Below the pieces are notes generated by a model. That model did no database searches. It saw only the letters and a program-made list of their open reading frames with translations, and was not told where the DNA came from. Below, one piece after another: positions 16,287 through 24,584 of a DNA stretch of 39,139 bases (position 1 is the stretch's first letter; every line of letters begins with the position of its first letter). Source of the stretch: an uncultured Actinomycetes bacterium (lineage in GTDB: Bacteria > Actinomycetota > Actinomycetes > Nanopelagicales > Nanopelagicaceae); the NCBI GenBank assembly GCA_903891755.1, contig CAITFY010000022.1:1-39139 (forward strand). Reading direction: 5' to 3'. The position numbers and the translations under genes were made by a program.

Positions 16287-17059
16287 TATTTCGCCGCCCC
16301 AAGTAATTCAACGTGAGTTTCACCTTCATCAGCTACTACTTCAACCCAGAGGATAGTTACATTGTCAGGTGCACCTTTGTCATGAACTGCATCGATAAGT
16401 TGATCAACAACGGCGCTCGGATCTGATTTCTTAATGATTGTTGCAATCTCGTAATCACTCAAGACCGAGGAGAGTCCATCGCTACATAAAAGGAATTGAT
16501 CGCCAATCTTGCTCTCATATATATGAAGAATGGGATCGATTCCAGAATCACCAATCAGTGCTTGTGTAAGCAATGAACGTTGTGGGTGATTAATCACCTC
16601 TTCTGCAGTCAGACGTCCTTGATCAAGCAACTCTTGCATAACGGTATGGTCGTAACTTAATTGAACGAGCTTCTTGCCCCGCCATTGATAACATCTGGAA
16701 TCGCCGATGTGCAGAAGTTCTACCTCCTCACCGTTGAGATGCAGCGCGGTGAGCGTTGTACCCATTCCCTGCAAGGATCTGTCAGCGTTTGATACTTCAG
16801 CAATCTCATGGTCGATTGAAAAGGAAATATTGAGAAGTAAATCTTCGCGAGATTCTGCATCTAACGCTGGATCGCCCAAGACCTTCCCTAAATCTCTCAC
16901 TGAGGTAATCGCTATTTTGGAGGCAACTTCTCCGCCAGCATGTCCGCCCATGCCATCTGCAACGGCAACTAAATTCGAAGAGACTAGAGCGGCATCTTCA
17001 TTGCCGTCTCGAACCAATCCAAGTTCACTTCGCGCAATAACCTTGAATGAGCGGTTCAT
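16286..17059 (-). CDS. pstP: PP2C-family Ser/Thr protein phosphatase
   Basis: A 257-residue metal-dependent phosphatase that reverses PknB phosphorylation. Motifs are RDGNEDAA, VADGMGGHAGGE with metal-binding Asp and Gly, HIGDSRCYQW, LLCSDGLSSVL and APDNVTILWVEV. It consists of the catalytic domain only; the membrane helix and outer domain of mycobacterial PstP are missing, so it is probably cytosolic. It begins the pstP-pknB operon at ATG 17059 with TACGCT six nt upstream. The start lies 36 nt from the divergent tRNA-Leu. Confidence 0.93.
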   Translation of the reverse strand: MNRSFKVIARSELGLVRDGNEDAALVSSNLVAVADGMGGHAGGEVASKIAITSVRDLGKVLGDPALDAESREDLLLNISFSIDHEIAEVSNADRSLQGMGTTLTALHLNGEEVELLHIGDSRCYQWRGKKLVQLSYDHTVMQELLDQGRLTAEEVINHPQRSLLTQALIGDSGIDPILHIYESKIGDQFLLCSDGLSSVLSDYEIATIIKKSDPSAVVDQLIDAVHDKGAPDNVTILWVEVVADEGETHVELLGAAK

Positions 17060-17065
17060 AGAATT

Positions 17066-17071
17066 AGCGTA
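17066..17071 (-). promoter_or_regulatory. -10 element (TACGCT) of the leaderless pstP-pknB promoter
   Basis: TACGCT on the minus strand is six nt from ATG 17059, giving a transcript that starts at or next to the start codon. Confidence 0.5.
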
Positions 17072-17095
17072 ATGGTGCTAACCTCTTATGAGTAA

Positions 17096-17178
17096 GCCCG
17101 AGTGGCGGAACGGCAGACGCGCACGATTCAGGTTCGTGTACTCGAAAGGGTGTAGGGGTTCAAATCCCCTCTCGGGCA
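17096..17178 (+). tRNA. tRNA-Leu (anticodon CAG)
   Basis: Acceptor stem GCCCGAG pairs with CTCGGGC. The anticodon stem CACGA/TCGTG encloses the 7-nt loop TTCAGGT with anticodon CAG (17129-17131). A long variable arm, typical of class II tRNAs, and T-arm GGGG-TTCAAAT-CCCC follow. The 3' CCA is not encoded. A possible -10 (TAACCT, 17079-17084) lies 11 nt upstream. Confidence 0.95.
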
Positions 17179-17193
17179 CTCTCCGTTGTTGAG

Positions 17194-17199
17194 TAGAGT
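17194..17199 (+). promoter_or_regulatory. -10 element (TAGAGT) of the leaderless pheA promoter
   Basis: TAGAGT ends 6 nt before GTG 17206, in the 27-nt spacer after tRNA-Leu, so pheA need not depend on tRNA read-through. Confidence 0.5.
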
Positions 17200-17205
17200 T
17201 CGCAG

Positions 17206-18039
17206 GTGAGTAAATATGCCTATTTGGGACCTGCCGGGACATTTACTGAAGCGGCTCTATTAGGCATCACCTCTTCATCGGATCAACTGATTGCCTACGC
17301 AAATGTCACCGCCGCGCTTAATGCGATCCGCGACGGGAGCGCTGAATTCGCACTTGTCCCCATTGAAAATTCCGTGGAGGGCGTCGTGGCTCGCACCCTG
17401 GATGAGCTCGCAACTGGGGAGGCGCTTGAGATTGTCGCTGAAACGACGATTCCAGTGAGCTTCTTCCTCATGACTCTGCCAGAGAACGCCACCAAAGAAA
17501 TCACTCGAGTAGCCACTCACCCTCACGCAGAATCACAATGTCGGGCATATATCGCTCGAGTTTTACCAACAGCTGAAATCATTGCGACCCCCTCGACCGC
17601 AGCTGCGGCAGAAGGTTTGAAGGATGGAAATTGGGACGGCGCCATCGCCGCGAAAATTGCCGCTGATAAATATGGTTTAACTATCGTTGCGGAAAATATT
17701 GGGGATAACGAAGGCGCCGTTACGCGATTTGTCCTAGCTCGCAAACCAGGTGAATTATCGGTCGCGACGGGAAATGATCGAACCTCACTTGTTGCATATA
17801 TTGGTATCGACCACGCAGGTGCTCTTTTGGAAATTCTCACTGAATTCGCAAAGAACGATGTGAACCTAACTTTCATTCAGAGTCGTCCGACTGGACGCGA
17901 ATTAGGGCACTACCACTTCATTATCGATGTGGAGGGTCACCAAAATGACGCTGGTGTAGCGAAATCTATTGAGGGCCTACGCGGTATTTGTGAGGATATT
18001 CGTGTTCTCGGTTCATACCCACGTTCCACCACTAGATAG
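17206..18039 (+). CDS. pheA: Prephenate dehydratase
   Basis: A 277-residue monofunctional enzyme that turns prephenate into phenylpyruvate for phenylalanine synthesis. The PDT domain (YLGPAGTFTEAAL, FALVPIENSVEGVV and TRFVLA, with the catalytic Thr) covers about residues 3-185. An ACT domain at the C-terminus has AGALLEILTEFAKNDVNL and FIQSRPTGRELGHYHF. The phenylalanine-binding ESRP motif reads QSRP here, which might alter feedback inhibition. The GTG start has a -10 six nt upstream. Synteny with serS matches Mycobacterium. There is no chorismate mutase domain. Confidence 0.95.
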   Translation: MSKYAYLGPAGTFTEAALLGITSSSDQLIAYANVTAALNAIRDGSAEFALVPIENSVEGVVARTLDELATGEALEIVAETTIPVSFFLMTLPENATKEITRVATHPHAESQCRAYIARVLPTAEIIATPSTAAAAEGLKDGNWDGAIAAKIAADKYGLTIVAENIGDNEGAVTRFVLARKPGELSVATGNDRTSLVAYIGIDHAGALLEILTEFAKNDVNLTFIQSRPTGRELGHYHFIIDVEGHQNDAGVAKSIEGLRGICEDIRVLGSYPRSTTR

Positions 18040-18042
18040 GCT
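18037..18042 (+). promoter_or_regulatory. -10 element (TAGGCT) of the leaderless serS promoter, overlapping the pheA stop
   Basis: TAGGCT begins with the pheA stop codon TAG and ends 6 nt before GTG 18049. It would allow serS to be transcribed independently of pheA. Confidence 0.5.
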
Positions 18043-18048
18043 TATCCC

Positions 18049-19311
18049 GTGATTGATTTAAAGATACTTCGTGAAGATCCAGAACGAGTTCGCCTCTCCC
18101 AAAAAGTTCGTGGCGAGAACGTGGAGATTGTTGACCAACTCCTTGAACTCGATGAGGCCCGCCGAGTAGCAATCACAACATTTGAAGCGCTTCGTGCAGA
18201 ACAGAATATTCTCTCTAAATCAATAGGCGCTGCTAAGGGCGATGAGAAAACTGCGCTCCTTGAAAAAGCCAAAGATTTATCTACCCGCGTAAAAGAGGCA
18301 GATGCGGCACGTGCGCTCGCGGAGAGTGCGGCAGATGCTGCGCTTTTGCAAATTCACAATCTCATTAGCCTGGAAGCTCCTGTTGGAGGAGAAGAAGATT
18401 TCGTTGTGCTCGAACATGTCGGTACGCCACGTGATTTCGCAGCCGCTGGCTTCGAACCGAAAGACCATGTAGAACTTGGAAAGATTCTAAAAGCAATTGA
18501 TACAGAGCGCGGAGCGAAGGTTTCAGGATCTCGCTCTTACTATCTCACCGGCGTTGGAGCGCTCTTAGAGTTCGCCCTAGTTAACTACGCAATCTCTTCT
18601 GCAACAAAAGCCGGCTTTACTCCAGTTATTCCACCAGTACTCGTTAACCCTCCAGCAATGGAAGGAACGGGATTTCTCGGTCAAGCGGCAGAGAATGTTT
18701 ATCGCCTTGATGCAGATGATATGTACTTGGTTGGAACGAGTGAAGTTCCACTAGCTGCGTATCACATGGATGAGGTACTTCCACAACTTCCTTTGCGTTA
18801 CGCCGGATACTCAACCTGTTTTCGACGCGAAGCTGGTACTTACGGAAAAGACACTCGCGGAATTATCCGCGTGCACCAATTTGATAAAGTCGAAATGTTC
18901 ATCTTCTGTGAACCTAAAGATGCCCTCGCGGAACACCAAAAGTTATTGCAATGGGAGAAAGATTTCCTCAATGCAATGGAGATCCCTTATCGAGTGATTG
19001 ATGTTGCTTCAGGAGATTTGGGAGCTAGCGCAATTCGTAAATTCGATATTGAGGCATGGATCCCTACTCAGAGCGCTTATCGCGAGGTTACAAGTACCTC
19101 TAATTGCACAGAGTTCCAAGCTCGTCGTTTAAATATTCGTTACCGAGATGAAGATGCAACGAAACATGTTGCGACTCTTAACGGAACTTTGGTCGCGATC
19201 CCTCGCATGATCGTGGCAATTTTAGAGAATCATCAAGAGGCAGATGGATCAGTTAATGTTCCAAACGCGCTTCGCCCCTTCTTAGGAGTCGACAGATTAC
19301 TTCCCGCATAG
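18049..19311 (+). CDS. serS: Seryl-tRNA synthetase
   Basis: A 420-residue class II synthetase that charges tRNA-Ser. The N-terminal antiparallel coiled coil (about residues 28-105) binds the long variable arm. Motif 2 is [21 protein letters not shown] and motif 3 includes [25 protein letters not shown] is also conserved. The GTG start follows pheA by 9 nt. The 3' end overlaps the inferred start of the HAD gene by 16 nt. A tRNA-Ser lies 1.6 kb downstream. Confidence 0.97.
   Translation: MIDLKILREDPERVRLSQKVRGENVEIVDQLLELDEARRVAITTFEALRAEQNILSKSIGAAKGDEKTALLEKAKDLSTRVKEADAARALAESAADAALLQIHNLISLEAPVGGEEDFVVLEHVGTPRDFAAAGFEPKDHVELGKILKAIDTERGAKVSGSRSYYLTGVGALLEFALVNYAISSATKAGFTPVIPPVLVNPPAMEGTGFLGQAAENVYRLDADDMYLVGTSEVPLAAYHMDEVLPQLPLRYAGYSTCFRREAGTYGKDTRGIIRVHQFDKVEMFIFCEPKDALAEHQKLLQWEKDFLNAMEIPYRVIDVASGDLGASAIRKFDIEAWIPTQSAYREVTSTSNCTEFQARRLNIRYRDEDATKHVATLNGTLVAIPRMIVAILENHQEADGSVNVPNALRPFLGVDRLLPA
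19282..19288 (+). promoter_or_regulatory. Shine-Dalgarno (TTAGGAG) before an ATT start codon
   Basis: TTAGGAG inside the last codons of serS ends 7 nt before ATT 19296. No ATG, GTG or TTG is available in frame between the last upstream stop (19254) and the essential HAD motif I. Confidence 0.5.
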
Positions 19312-20123
19312 CAGGTTCACGCCCGAAGGTAATTGCAACAGACCTCGATGGGACAATCGTCTCTTCTTACGAACGTATTACCTCCCGCACAGTTTCAGCA
19401 TTTACTGCTGCGCGCGATGCCGGAGTAGAGATCTTCTTCGTTACCGGTCGCCCACCGCGCTGGATGCGCGAAATCAAAGAGACATTTGGCTTCGGAAATG
19501 CCATCTGTGCCAATGGTGCGATGCATTATGACTTACTGGGTGAACGCGTTATTGAAGAGTGGTTGATTCCACTCGAGAACCAATTTGAATTTGTAAAGCG
19601 GATGCGCGAAGCAGTTCCATCAATCTCGTTTGCAACTGAGTACGGAGATGAATTCCACCACGAGAGCGCTTACATCCCACGATGGGACGTTGGCGTTGAT
19701 AACTCACCTGTTCCACGAATTGAAGAGAAATTACTTAAGCCTGCTTTTAAAATGTTGGCCCGTTGTTCTAATTTTGAATACACCTCAGATGAATTGCTTG
19801 AGATTGCAAAACGTGAAGTGGGCGACCTTGTCACGATTACACACTCCAACGCAGGGGAGTCGCTCTTAGAAATTTCTGCGCTCGGAGTAAGCAAAGGTGA
19901 AACGCTGGCAAAGCTCACCGCCCGACTTGGATTTACCGCGAGCGATGTCGTGACCTTTGGAGATAATCCAAATGATTTCTCAATGCTCTCGTGGGCTGAG
20001 CGCTCATGGGCGATGGCAGATGGCCACCCCGATGCTCCCAAGTATGCAAAGTTTGTAGCCGATCCCCACCACTTAGATGGGGTCGCTATCGTCATTGAGC
20101 AACTCTTGGAGTTGCCCGCCTAA
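19296..20123 (+). CDS. HAD-superfamily (Cof-type) phosphatase with an apparent ATT start
   Basis: About 275 residues. Motif I ATDLDGT, motif II FVTGR, the motif III Lys in GVSKGETL and motif [13 protein letters not shown] show a complete HAD phosphatase with a Cof-type C2 cap; substrates are usually small phosphorylated metabolites. The first in-frame ATG (19464) lies after motifs I and II, so starting there would remove the catalytic Asp. The open frame from 19257 has no ATG, GTG or TTG before motif I. ATT 19296 with TTAGGAG upstream is the best candidate, giving N-terminus [20 protein letters not shown] if initiated with Met. An ATA at 19308 is a weaker option. Confidence 0.85.
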   Translation: MTSRIAGSRPKVIATDLDGTIVSSYERITSRTVSAFTAARDAGVEIFFVTGRPPRWMREIKETFGFGNAICANGAMHYDLLGERVIEEWLIPLENQFEFVKRMREAVPSISFATEYGDEFHHESAYIPRWDVGVDNSPVPRIEEKLLKPAFKMLARCSNFEYTSDELLEIAKREVGDLVTITHSNAGESLLEISALGVSKGETLAKLTARLGFTASDVVTFGDNPNDFSMLSWAERSWAMADGHPDAPKYAKFVADPHHLDGVAIVIEQLLELPA

Positions 20124-20129
20124 ATCTAT

Positions 20130-20783
20130 TTATTCAGTAGCTCCAGTAAAGATGGTTTCGACTTCACCATCTCGGTTCTCAAATGCCTCAATATATTTCT
20201 TTGCGATGAGATTTGGCGCAAATGGCGTCGCGGGAGCAACTGTTCCCCCGATAGTGATGGTTGCTACGCGGATCCCCTGCGGTTTTAACTCTTGCGCAAG
20301 TAGCAGAGCAGCGGAACGAATCATTGCCTTTCCAACAGACAAGACTCCGTAGTCACTTGAAGGGTAGAGCGCGAAGCCACCACCAGTAACGAGAAGGGCG
20401 CTTCGACCTGCTGTCATATTAGGAAGTGCGGCTTTAGCAGCGCTGAGGAGGCTGTAAAGATTCACTTCAGTGGCTACGCGAACTTCTTCGACTGGGGTTG
20501 CCAGTAGCGGACCGCCAAATGCAGCCGCGTTGTAGACCAAGGCATCAATTGGTTGATCTACAGCCTCAACTGCTCGAGCTACATCATTCGGCACGGAAGC
20601 ATCAGCCACAGCCACATCCACTGTCGCCCCAAGAATTCGCAGCGCCGCCGCCATCTCTTCAAGATTTTCGATATTTCTGGAGATGAGAAGAATTGGATGC
20701 CCCTTTTCGGCAAATGCCTGGGCAACACCTATTCCAACGCCAGGTCCTGCTCCTACAACAACGACGAGTTCAGGGTTATTCAT
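20130..20783 (-). CDS. Short-chain dehydrogenase/reductase lacking the usual catalytic Tyr
   Basis: A 217-residue Rossmann-fold protein. The cofactor motif is GAGPGVGIGVA near the N-terminus, followed by VYNAAAFG (in place of NNAG). Where most SDRs have YxxxK it reads LSVGK, so Lys is kept but Tyr is replaced by Leu; a Tyr stands four residues earlier. Some SDR subfamilies share this pattern. The start at ATG 20783 has GGAG eight nt upstream; the longer open frame upstream runs antisense into tRNA-Ser and is not real. Substrate unknown. Confidence 0.85.
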   Translation of the reverse strand: MNNPELVVVVGAGPGVGIGVAQAFAEKGHPILLISRNIENLEEMAAALRILGATVDVAVADASVPNDVARAVEAVDQPIDALVYNAAAFGGPLLATPVEEVRVATEVNLYSLLSAAKAALPNMTAGRSALLVTGGGFALYPSSDYGVLSVGKAMIRSAALLLAQELKPQGIRVATITIGGTVAPATPFAPNLIAKKYIEAFENRDGEVETIFTGATE

Positions 20784-20912
20784 TCGATATCTCCTATAAA
20801 TCTTTAGATAACTGTGCCCCAAAGCGGGATCAGGGCTCTGACGATACCTTTGAAGAGCGCGCGCTTCCCGTTGAATTTTGCGACCCTGCACTACTCCAGT
20901 AAGTTTGCCCAC
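20784..20912. other. Spacer between the SDR and tRNA-Ser
   Basis: 129 nt without a supported gene. It must carry the promoters of the SDR (minus) and tRNA-Ser (plus), but no convincing -35/-10 pair was found for either. Confidence 0.4.
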
Positions 20913-20998
20913 GGAGGGCTCGCATAGCGGCCGAGTGCACCGGTCTTGAAAACCGGCAAGGGAAACCTTCGTGGGTTCAAATCCCACGCCCTCCGCCA
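20913..20998 (+). tRNA. tRNA-Ser (anticodon TGA)
   Basis: Acceptor stem GGAGGGC pairs with GCCCTCC, followed by discriminator G and an encoded CCA (20996-20998). The anticodon stem CCGGT/ACCGG holds loop CTTGAAA with anticodon TGA (20947-20949). A long variable arm and T-arm GTGGG-TTCAAAT-CCCAC complete a class II tRNA that reads UCN codons. Confidence 0.97.
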
Positions 20999-21099
20999 GT
21001 TTTCACTCTTGCCCGATTTGCCCTGCTTGTGGGCGATTTCACCCCTAGAACCTATGAACCTACCTAGCGTTATTAGGTGACTGGTAGGAAACTTCCCCC

Positions 21100-21921
21100 A
21101 TGGCAATTGATACCTCAGGCAACGGCGTCTTCTCAGAGGGTCGAGCAAAGTTAAGCGCTCGCACGCTTCGTACGGACAAGTGGTGGCTCCAACCTCTCAT
21201 CACTGTGATCGTTCTTTTCTCCTTCATCGTATACGCAACTCTCCGAGCATTTGAAAACGGAAAATATTTTGCGCAACCATTGATCTCGCCTTTCTACTCT
21301 CCATGCTTATCTACTGATTGCGTTAAAGGTTCTCCTTCCTTTATCGGAACAATCTTCGGGACGTATCACATCTTTGGAATGACGGTCTCACCATCACTCT
21401 TCATCTTGATCTTCCCACTCGCATTCCGCATGACCTGTTACTACTACCGCAAGGCGTACTACCGCTCCTTCTGGATGTCACCACCTGCATGTGCAGTTGC
21501 TGAACCTCATGCCAAGTACACGGGTGAAACTCGCGCGCCGCTCATTATTCAAAATGGTCACCGTTACGCTTTTTATGCAGGTCTAGTTTTCAATGTATTC
21601 CTTACTATTGATGCGATTGGTGCCTTTAGGAATGAGAAGGGTCAATGGGGCCACATGTCCATTGGCACATTAGTACTACTTGCAAATGCAACCTTCTTGT
21701 GGCTGTACTCGATGTCATGTCACACCTGTCGTCACACAGTGGGTGGGCGCCTTCGTAACTTCTCGAAGCACCCGATCCGTTACAAGCTCTGGACCTGGGT
21801 TTCAATTTTGAATCATAAGCACCAGAACTTCGCATGGATCTCACTCTTCGGTGTAGCACTTGCCGATCTCTACGTCCGCCAGGTTTCTGGTGGCTCAATC
21901 CGCAATCTCTACTTCTTCTAA
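21100..21921 (+). CDS. sdhC: Succinate dehydrogenase membrane anchor (Sdh1-type)
   Basis: A 273-residue anchor with about five hydrophobic helices, the same size as the Mycobacterium Sdh1 anchor (Rv0249c). It conducts electrons from SdhB to quinone. C207, H208, C210 and H212 form a CHTCRH motif near a helix end, and other paired Cys lie at 69/74. In mycobacterial Sdh1 the anchor is known to hold a membrane-embedded Rieske-type 2Fe-2S cluster in place of haem; this motif is a candidate ligand set, though that is inference. ATG 21100 has GGTAGGAA upstream. It is first in sdhC-sdhA-sdhB. Confidence 0.88.
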   Translation: MAIDTSGNGVFSEGRAKLSARTLRTDKWWLQPLITVIVLFSFIVYATLRAFENGKYFAQPLISPFYSPCLSTDCVKGSPSFIGTIFGTYHIFGMTVSPSLFILIFPLAFRMTCYYYRKAYYRSFWMSPPACAVAEPHAKYTGETRAPLIIQNGHRYAFYAGLVFNVFLTIDAIGAFRNEKGQWGHMSIGTLVLLANATFLWLYSMSCHTCRHTVGGRLRNFSKHPIRYKLWTWVSILNHKHQNFAWISLFGVALADLYVRQVSGGSIRNLYFF

Positions 21922-21934
21922 AGGCGAATAGAAA

Positions 21935-23821
21935 ATGACAGCACAGATCGAACGTCACAAGTATGACATCGTCGTTATCGGCGCCGGCGGAGCAGGATTG
22001 CGCGCTGCCGTTGAAGCTCGTGAAGCGGGACTCTCGGTAGCGATTGTCTGCAAATCTTTATTTGGTAAGGCTCACACCGTTATGGCTGAAGGTGGCGCTG
22101 CTGCATCAATGGGTAATGTCAACGACAATGACAACTGGATGGTGCACTTTAGAGACACCATGCGCGGTGGAAAATTCCTTAACCATTATCGAATGGCAGA
22201 ACTCCATGCAAAGGAAGCCCCAGATCGCATCTGGGAGCTCGAGACCTGGGGCGCGCTCTTTGATCGCACTAAAGAGGGAAAGATTTCCCAACGCAACTTT
22301 GGTGGACATGAATATCCCCGTCTAGCTCACGTTGGCGACCGTACCGGTCTAGAACTCATCCGCACCATGCAGCAACGCATTGTTGCTCTACAGCAGAAGG
22401 ATGGTCGTGACTTTGGAGATCCAGAGAAGAAGATTCGCGTATTTGCTGAAGTAACCATCACTGAAATTCTTAAAGAGAATGGCAAGGTTGCTGGTGCATA
22501 TGGGTATCGCCGCGAGAATGGCGAAGAAGTTCTCTTTGAAGCCCCCGCAGTAGTTATTGCAACAGGTGGCGTTGGTAAGACCTTTAAAATTACCTCAAAC
22601 TCCTGGGAGGGCACTGGCGATGGCCACGCTCTAGCCCTCAAAGCCGGCGCAAACTTGGTTGATATGGAGTTCTTGCAATTCCATCCAACTGGAATGGTCT
22701 GGCCGCTTTCAGTTAAGGGAATTTTGGTTACCGAATCTGTTCGCGGTGAAGGTGGAATCTTGACCAACTCACTCGGTGAACGTTTCATGTTCAAATACAT
22801 TCCAGATGTATTTAAAGACAAGTACGCCGATAACGAAGCTGAGGCTGATCGTTGGTATGTCGATCAAGACAATAACCGTCGCCCACCTGAGTTGTTGCCT
22901 CGTGATGAAGTTGCGCGCGCAATTAACAGCGAAGTAAAAGCTGGTCGCGGAACTGAACACGGCGGAGTATTCCTCGATGTATCAAAGCGACTCTCTGCTG
23001 AAATTATTAAGAAGCGCCTGCCATCTATGTGGCACCAGTTCTATGAACTCGCTGGCGTAGATATCACGAAAGAGGCGATGGAAGTTGGACCTACCTGCCA
23101 CTATGTAATGGGTGGCGTAGAAGTGGATCCAGATTCAGCTGCCGCAGTTGGCGTCGATGGTCTCTTCGCTGCAGGAGAAGTTGCGGGCGGTATGCATGGT
23201 TCAAATCGCCTTGGCGGTAACTCACTCACTGATCTCTTGGTCTTTGGTCGTCGTGCTGGAATGGGCGCGGTCGCCTATGTGAAATCACACGGTGAAAATC
23301 CGGTCAGCCAATCAACACTCGATAGGGCAGCTGCACGAATCGAAGCTCCATTTAGCCGTGTTGGTGGCGAGAATGCATATTCTCTGCACCAAGAGTTACA
23401 GGAAATTACGCACAACTTGGTTGGAATTATTCGTACCGGCGCAGAGCTCACTGAAGCAATTGAAAAGATTGCTGAGATTAGAAAGCGCAGTGCAAATATC
23501 TCAGTAACCGGAGATCGTAAGTTCAATCCCGGCTTCCACCTCGCCTTCGACTTGGACAATATGTTGTTGGTCGCAGAGAGCACAGCGAAATCTGCTCTGC
23601 TTCGCGAAGAGTCACGCGGTGGTCACACTCGCGATGATTTCCCTGGCATGAACTCCACGTGGCGCCAGGTTAACCACATCTCCAGCTTTGATGGCGAGAA
23701 GGTCAACATCAAATCTCAGCCACTACCTGTCCTACCTAAAGAGCTCTTCGATCTCTTTGATGTTCACGAACTAGAGAAGTACATGACCCCAGAGGAAATC
23801 TCGAAAGGCGGTTCCAACTAA
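21935..23821 (+). CDS. sdhA: Succinate dehydrogenase flavoprotein subunit
   Basis: A 628-residue FAD subunit that oxidises succinate to fumarate. The dinucleotide fold is GAGGAGLRAAVEA (16-28). H47 in KAHTVMAEGG is the expected site of covalent FAD attachment. Substrate-site motifs QFHPTG and SVRGEGG and the NRLGGNSLTDLLVFGR signature are present. It follows sdhC by 13 nt and overlaps sdhB by one base (TAATG). Orientation in the TCA cycle (succinate oxidation rather than fumarate reduction) is inferred from the Sdh1 type and aerobic gene context. Confidence 0.96.
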   Translation: MTAQIERHKYDIVVIGAGGAGLRAAVEAREAGLSVAIVCKSLFGKAHTVMAEGGAAASMGNVNDNDNWMVHFRDTMRGGKFLNHYRMAELHAKEAPDRIWELETWGALFDRTKEGKISQRNFGGHEYPRLAHVGDRTGLELIRTMQQRIVALQQKDGRDFGDPEKKIRVFAEVTITEILKENGKVAGAYGYRRENGEEVLFEAPAVVIATGGVGKTFKITSNSWEGTGDGHALALKAGANLVDMEFLQFHPTGMVWPLSVKGILVTESVRGEGGILTNSLGERFMFKYIPDVFKDKYADNEAEADRWYVDQDNNRRPPELLPRDEVARAINSEVKAGRGTEHGGVFLDVSKRLSAEIIKKRLPSMWHQFYELAGVDITKEAMEVGPTCHYVMGGVEVDPDSAAAVGVDGLFAAGEVAGGMHGSNRLGGNSLTDLLVFGRRAGMGAVAYVKSHGENPVSQSTLDRAAARIEAPFSRVGGENAYSLHQELQEITHNLVGIIRTGAELTEAIEKIAEIRKRSANISVTGDRKFNPGFHLAFDLDNMLLVAESTAKSALLREESRGGHTRDDFPGMNSTWRQVNHISSFDGEKVNIKSQPLPVLPKELFDLFDVHELEKYMTPEEISKGGSN

Positions 23822-24582
23822 TGGCGCGCACATTGAAACTTCGCATCTGGCGCGGAAGTGACCAAGATGGTGCATTACAAGATGTCACCGTCGAGGCAAA
23901 TAGTGGTGAGGTTGTTCTCGACATTATTCATCGCGTTCAAGCAACACAGATGGGTGACCTTGCTGTTCGTTGGAATTGCAAAGCGGGTAAGTGCGGATCT
24001 TGTTCTATGGAGATCAACGGAAAGCCTCGCCTTGCCTGCATGACCCAAGTCTCTGCTTACGCAGAGGATGAGGTCATCACAATCACCCCACTTCGTGCAT
24101 TCCCAGTAATTAAAGATCTCGTCACCGACGTCTCTTTCAACTACAAGAAAGCCCTAGAAGTTCGCGCGTATGAGCACCCTGCTGATTTGGCGCCTGGTGA
24201 GGCTCGTATGGAACAGATCGATGTCGAGCGCTCACAAGAGTTCCGCAAGTGCATCGAATGTTTCCTCTGCCAGAACACCTGCCACGTCATCCGCGATCAC
24301 GAAGAGAATAAGAAGTCCTTCGCTGGTCCTAGATTCTTTATCCGTTTAGCTGAACTTGATATGCACCCACTGGATACTCTGCGTAATCGTAAGCAGAGCG
24401 CTCAAGAGGAGCACGGCCTGGGCATGTGCAACATCACCAAGTGCTGCACCGAGGTCTGCCCAGAGCACATCCGCATCACGGATAACGCGATCATTCCAAT
24501 GAAGGAGCGCGTTGTTGACGTTAAGTACGACCCACTTCGCTGGTTAGGCTCGGTTATCAGAAAGCGAGAAGGTATCCTTTAA
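23821..24582 (+). CDS. sdhB: Succinate dehydrogenase iron-sulfur subunit
   Basis: A 253-residue protein passing electrons from FAD to the anchor. The N-terminal plant-type ferredoxin domain binds 2Fe-2S through C53, C58, C61 and C73. The C-terminal domain has C144, C147, C150 and C154, then a second set starting at C203 with C208/C209 and C213 for the 4Fe-4S and 3Fe-4S clusters. ATG overlaps the sdhA stop by one base, so expression is coupled. It ends 2 nt before the next gene. Confidence 0.95.
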   Translation: MARTLKLRIWRGSDQDGALQDVTVEANSGEVVLDIIHRVQATQMGDLAVRWNCKAGKCGSCSMEINGKPRLACMTQVSAYAEDEVITITPLRAFPVIKDLVTDVSFNYKKALEVRAYEHPADLAPGEARMEQIDVERSQEFRKCIECFLCQNTCHVIRDHEENKKSFAGPRFFIRLAELDMHPLDTLRNRKQSAQEEHGLGMCNITKCCTEVCPEHIRITDNAIIPMKERVVDVKYDPLRWLGSVIRKREGIL

Positions 24583-24584
24583 GT

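Noticed and set aside
19464-20123. Short HAD gene from the first ATG
   Set aside because: It would lack the DLDGT nucleophile and motif II, yet these are encoded intact just upstream in the same frame.
21008-21045. Terminator after tRNA-Ser
   Set aside because: The best pairing (GCCC/GGGC) is only 4 bp and lacks a T-run.
20784-21148. Two minus-strand open frames across tRNA-Ser, including one joined to the SDR start
   Set aside because: They are antisense translations of the tRNA gene, a well-known annotation artefact. The SDR has a proper start with GGAG at 20783.
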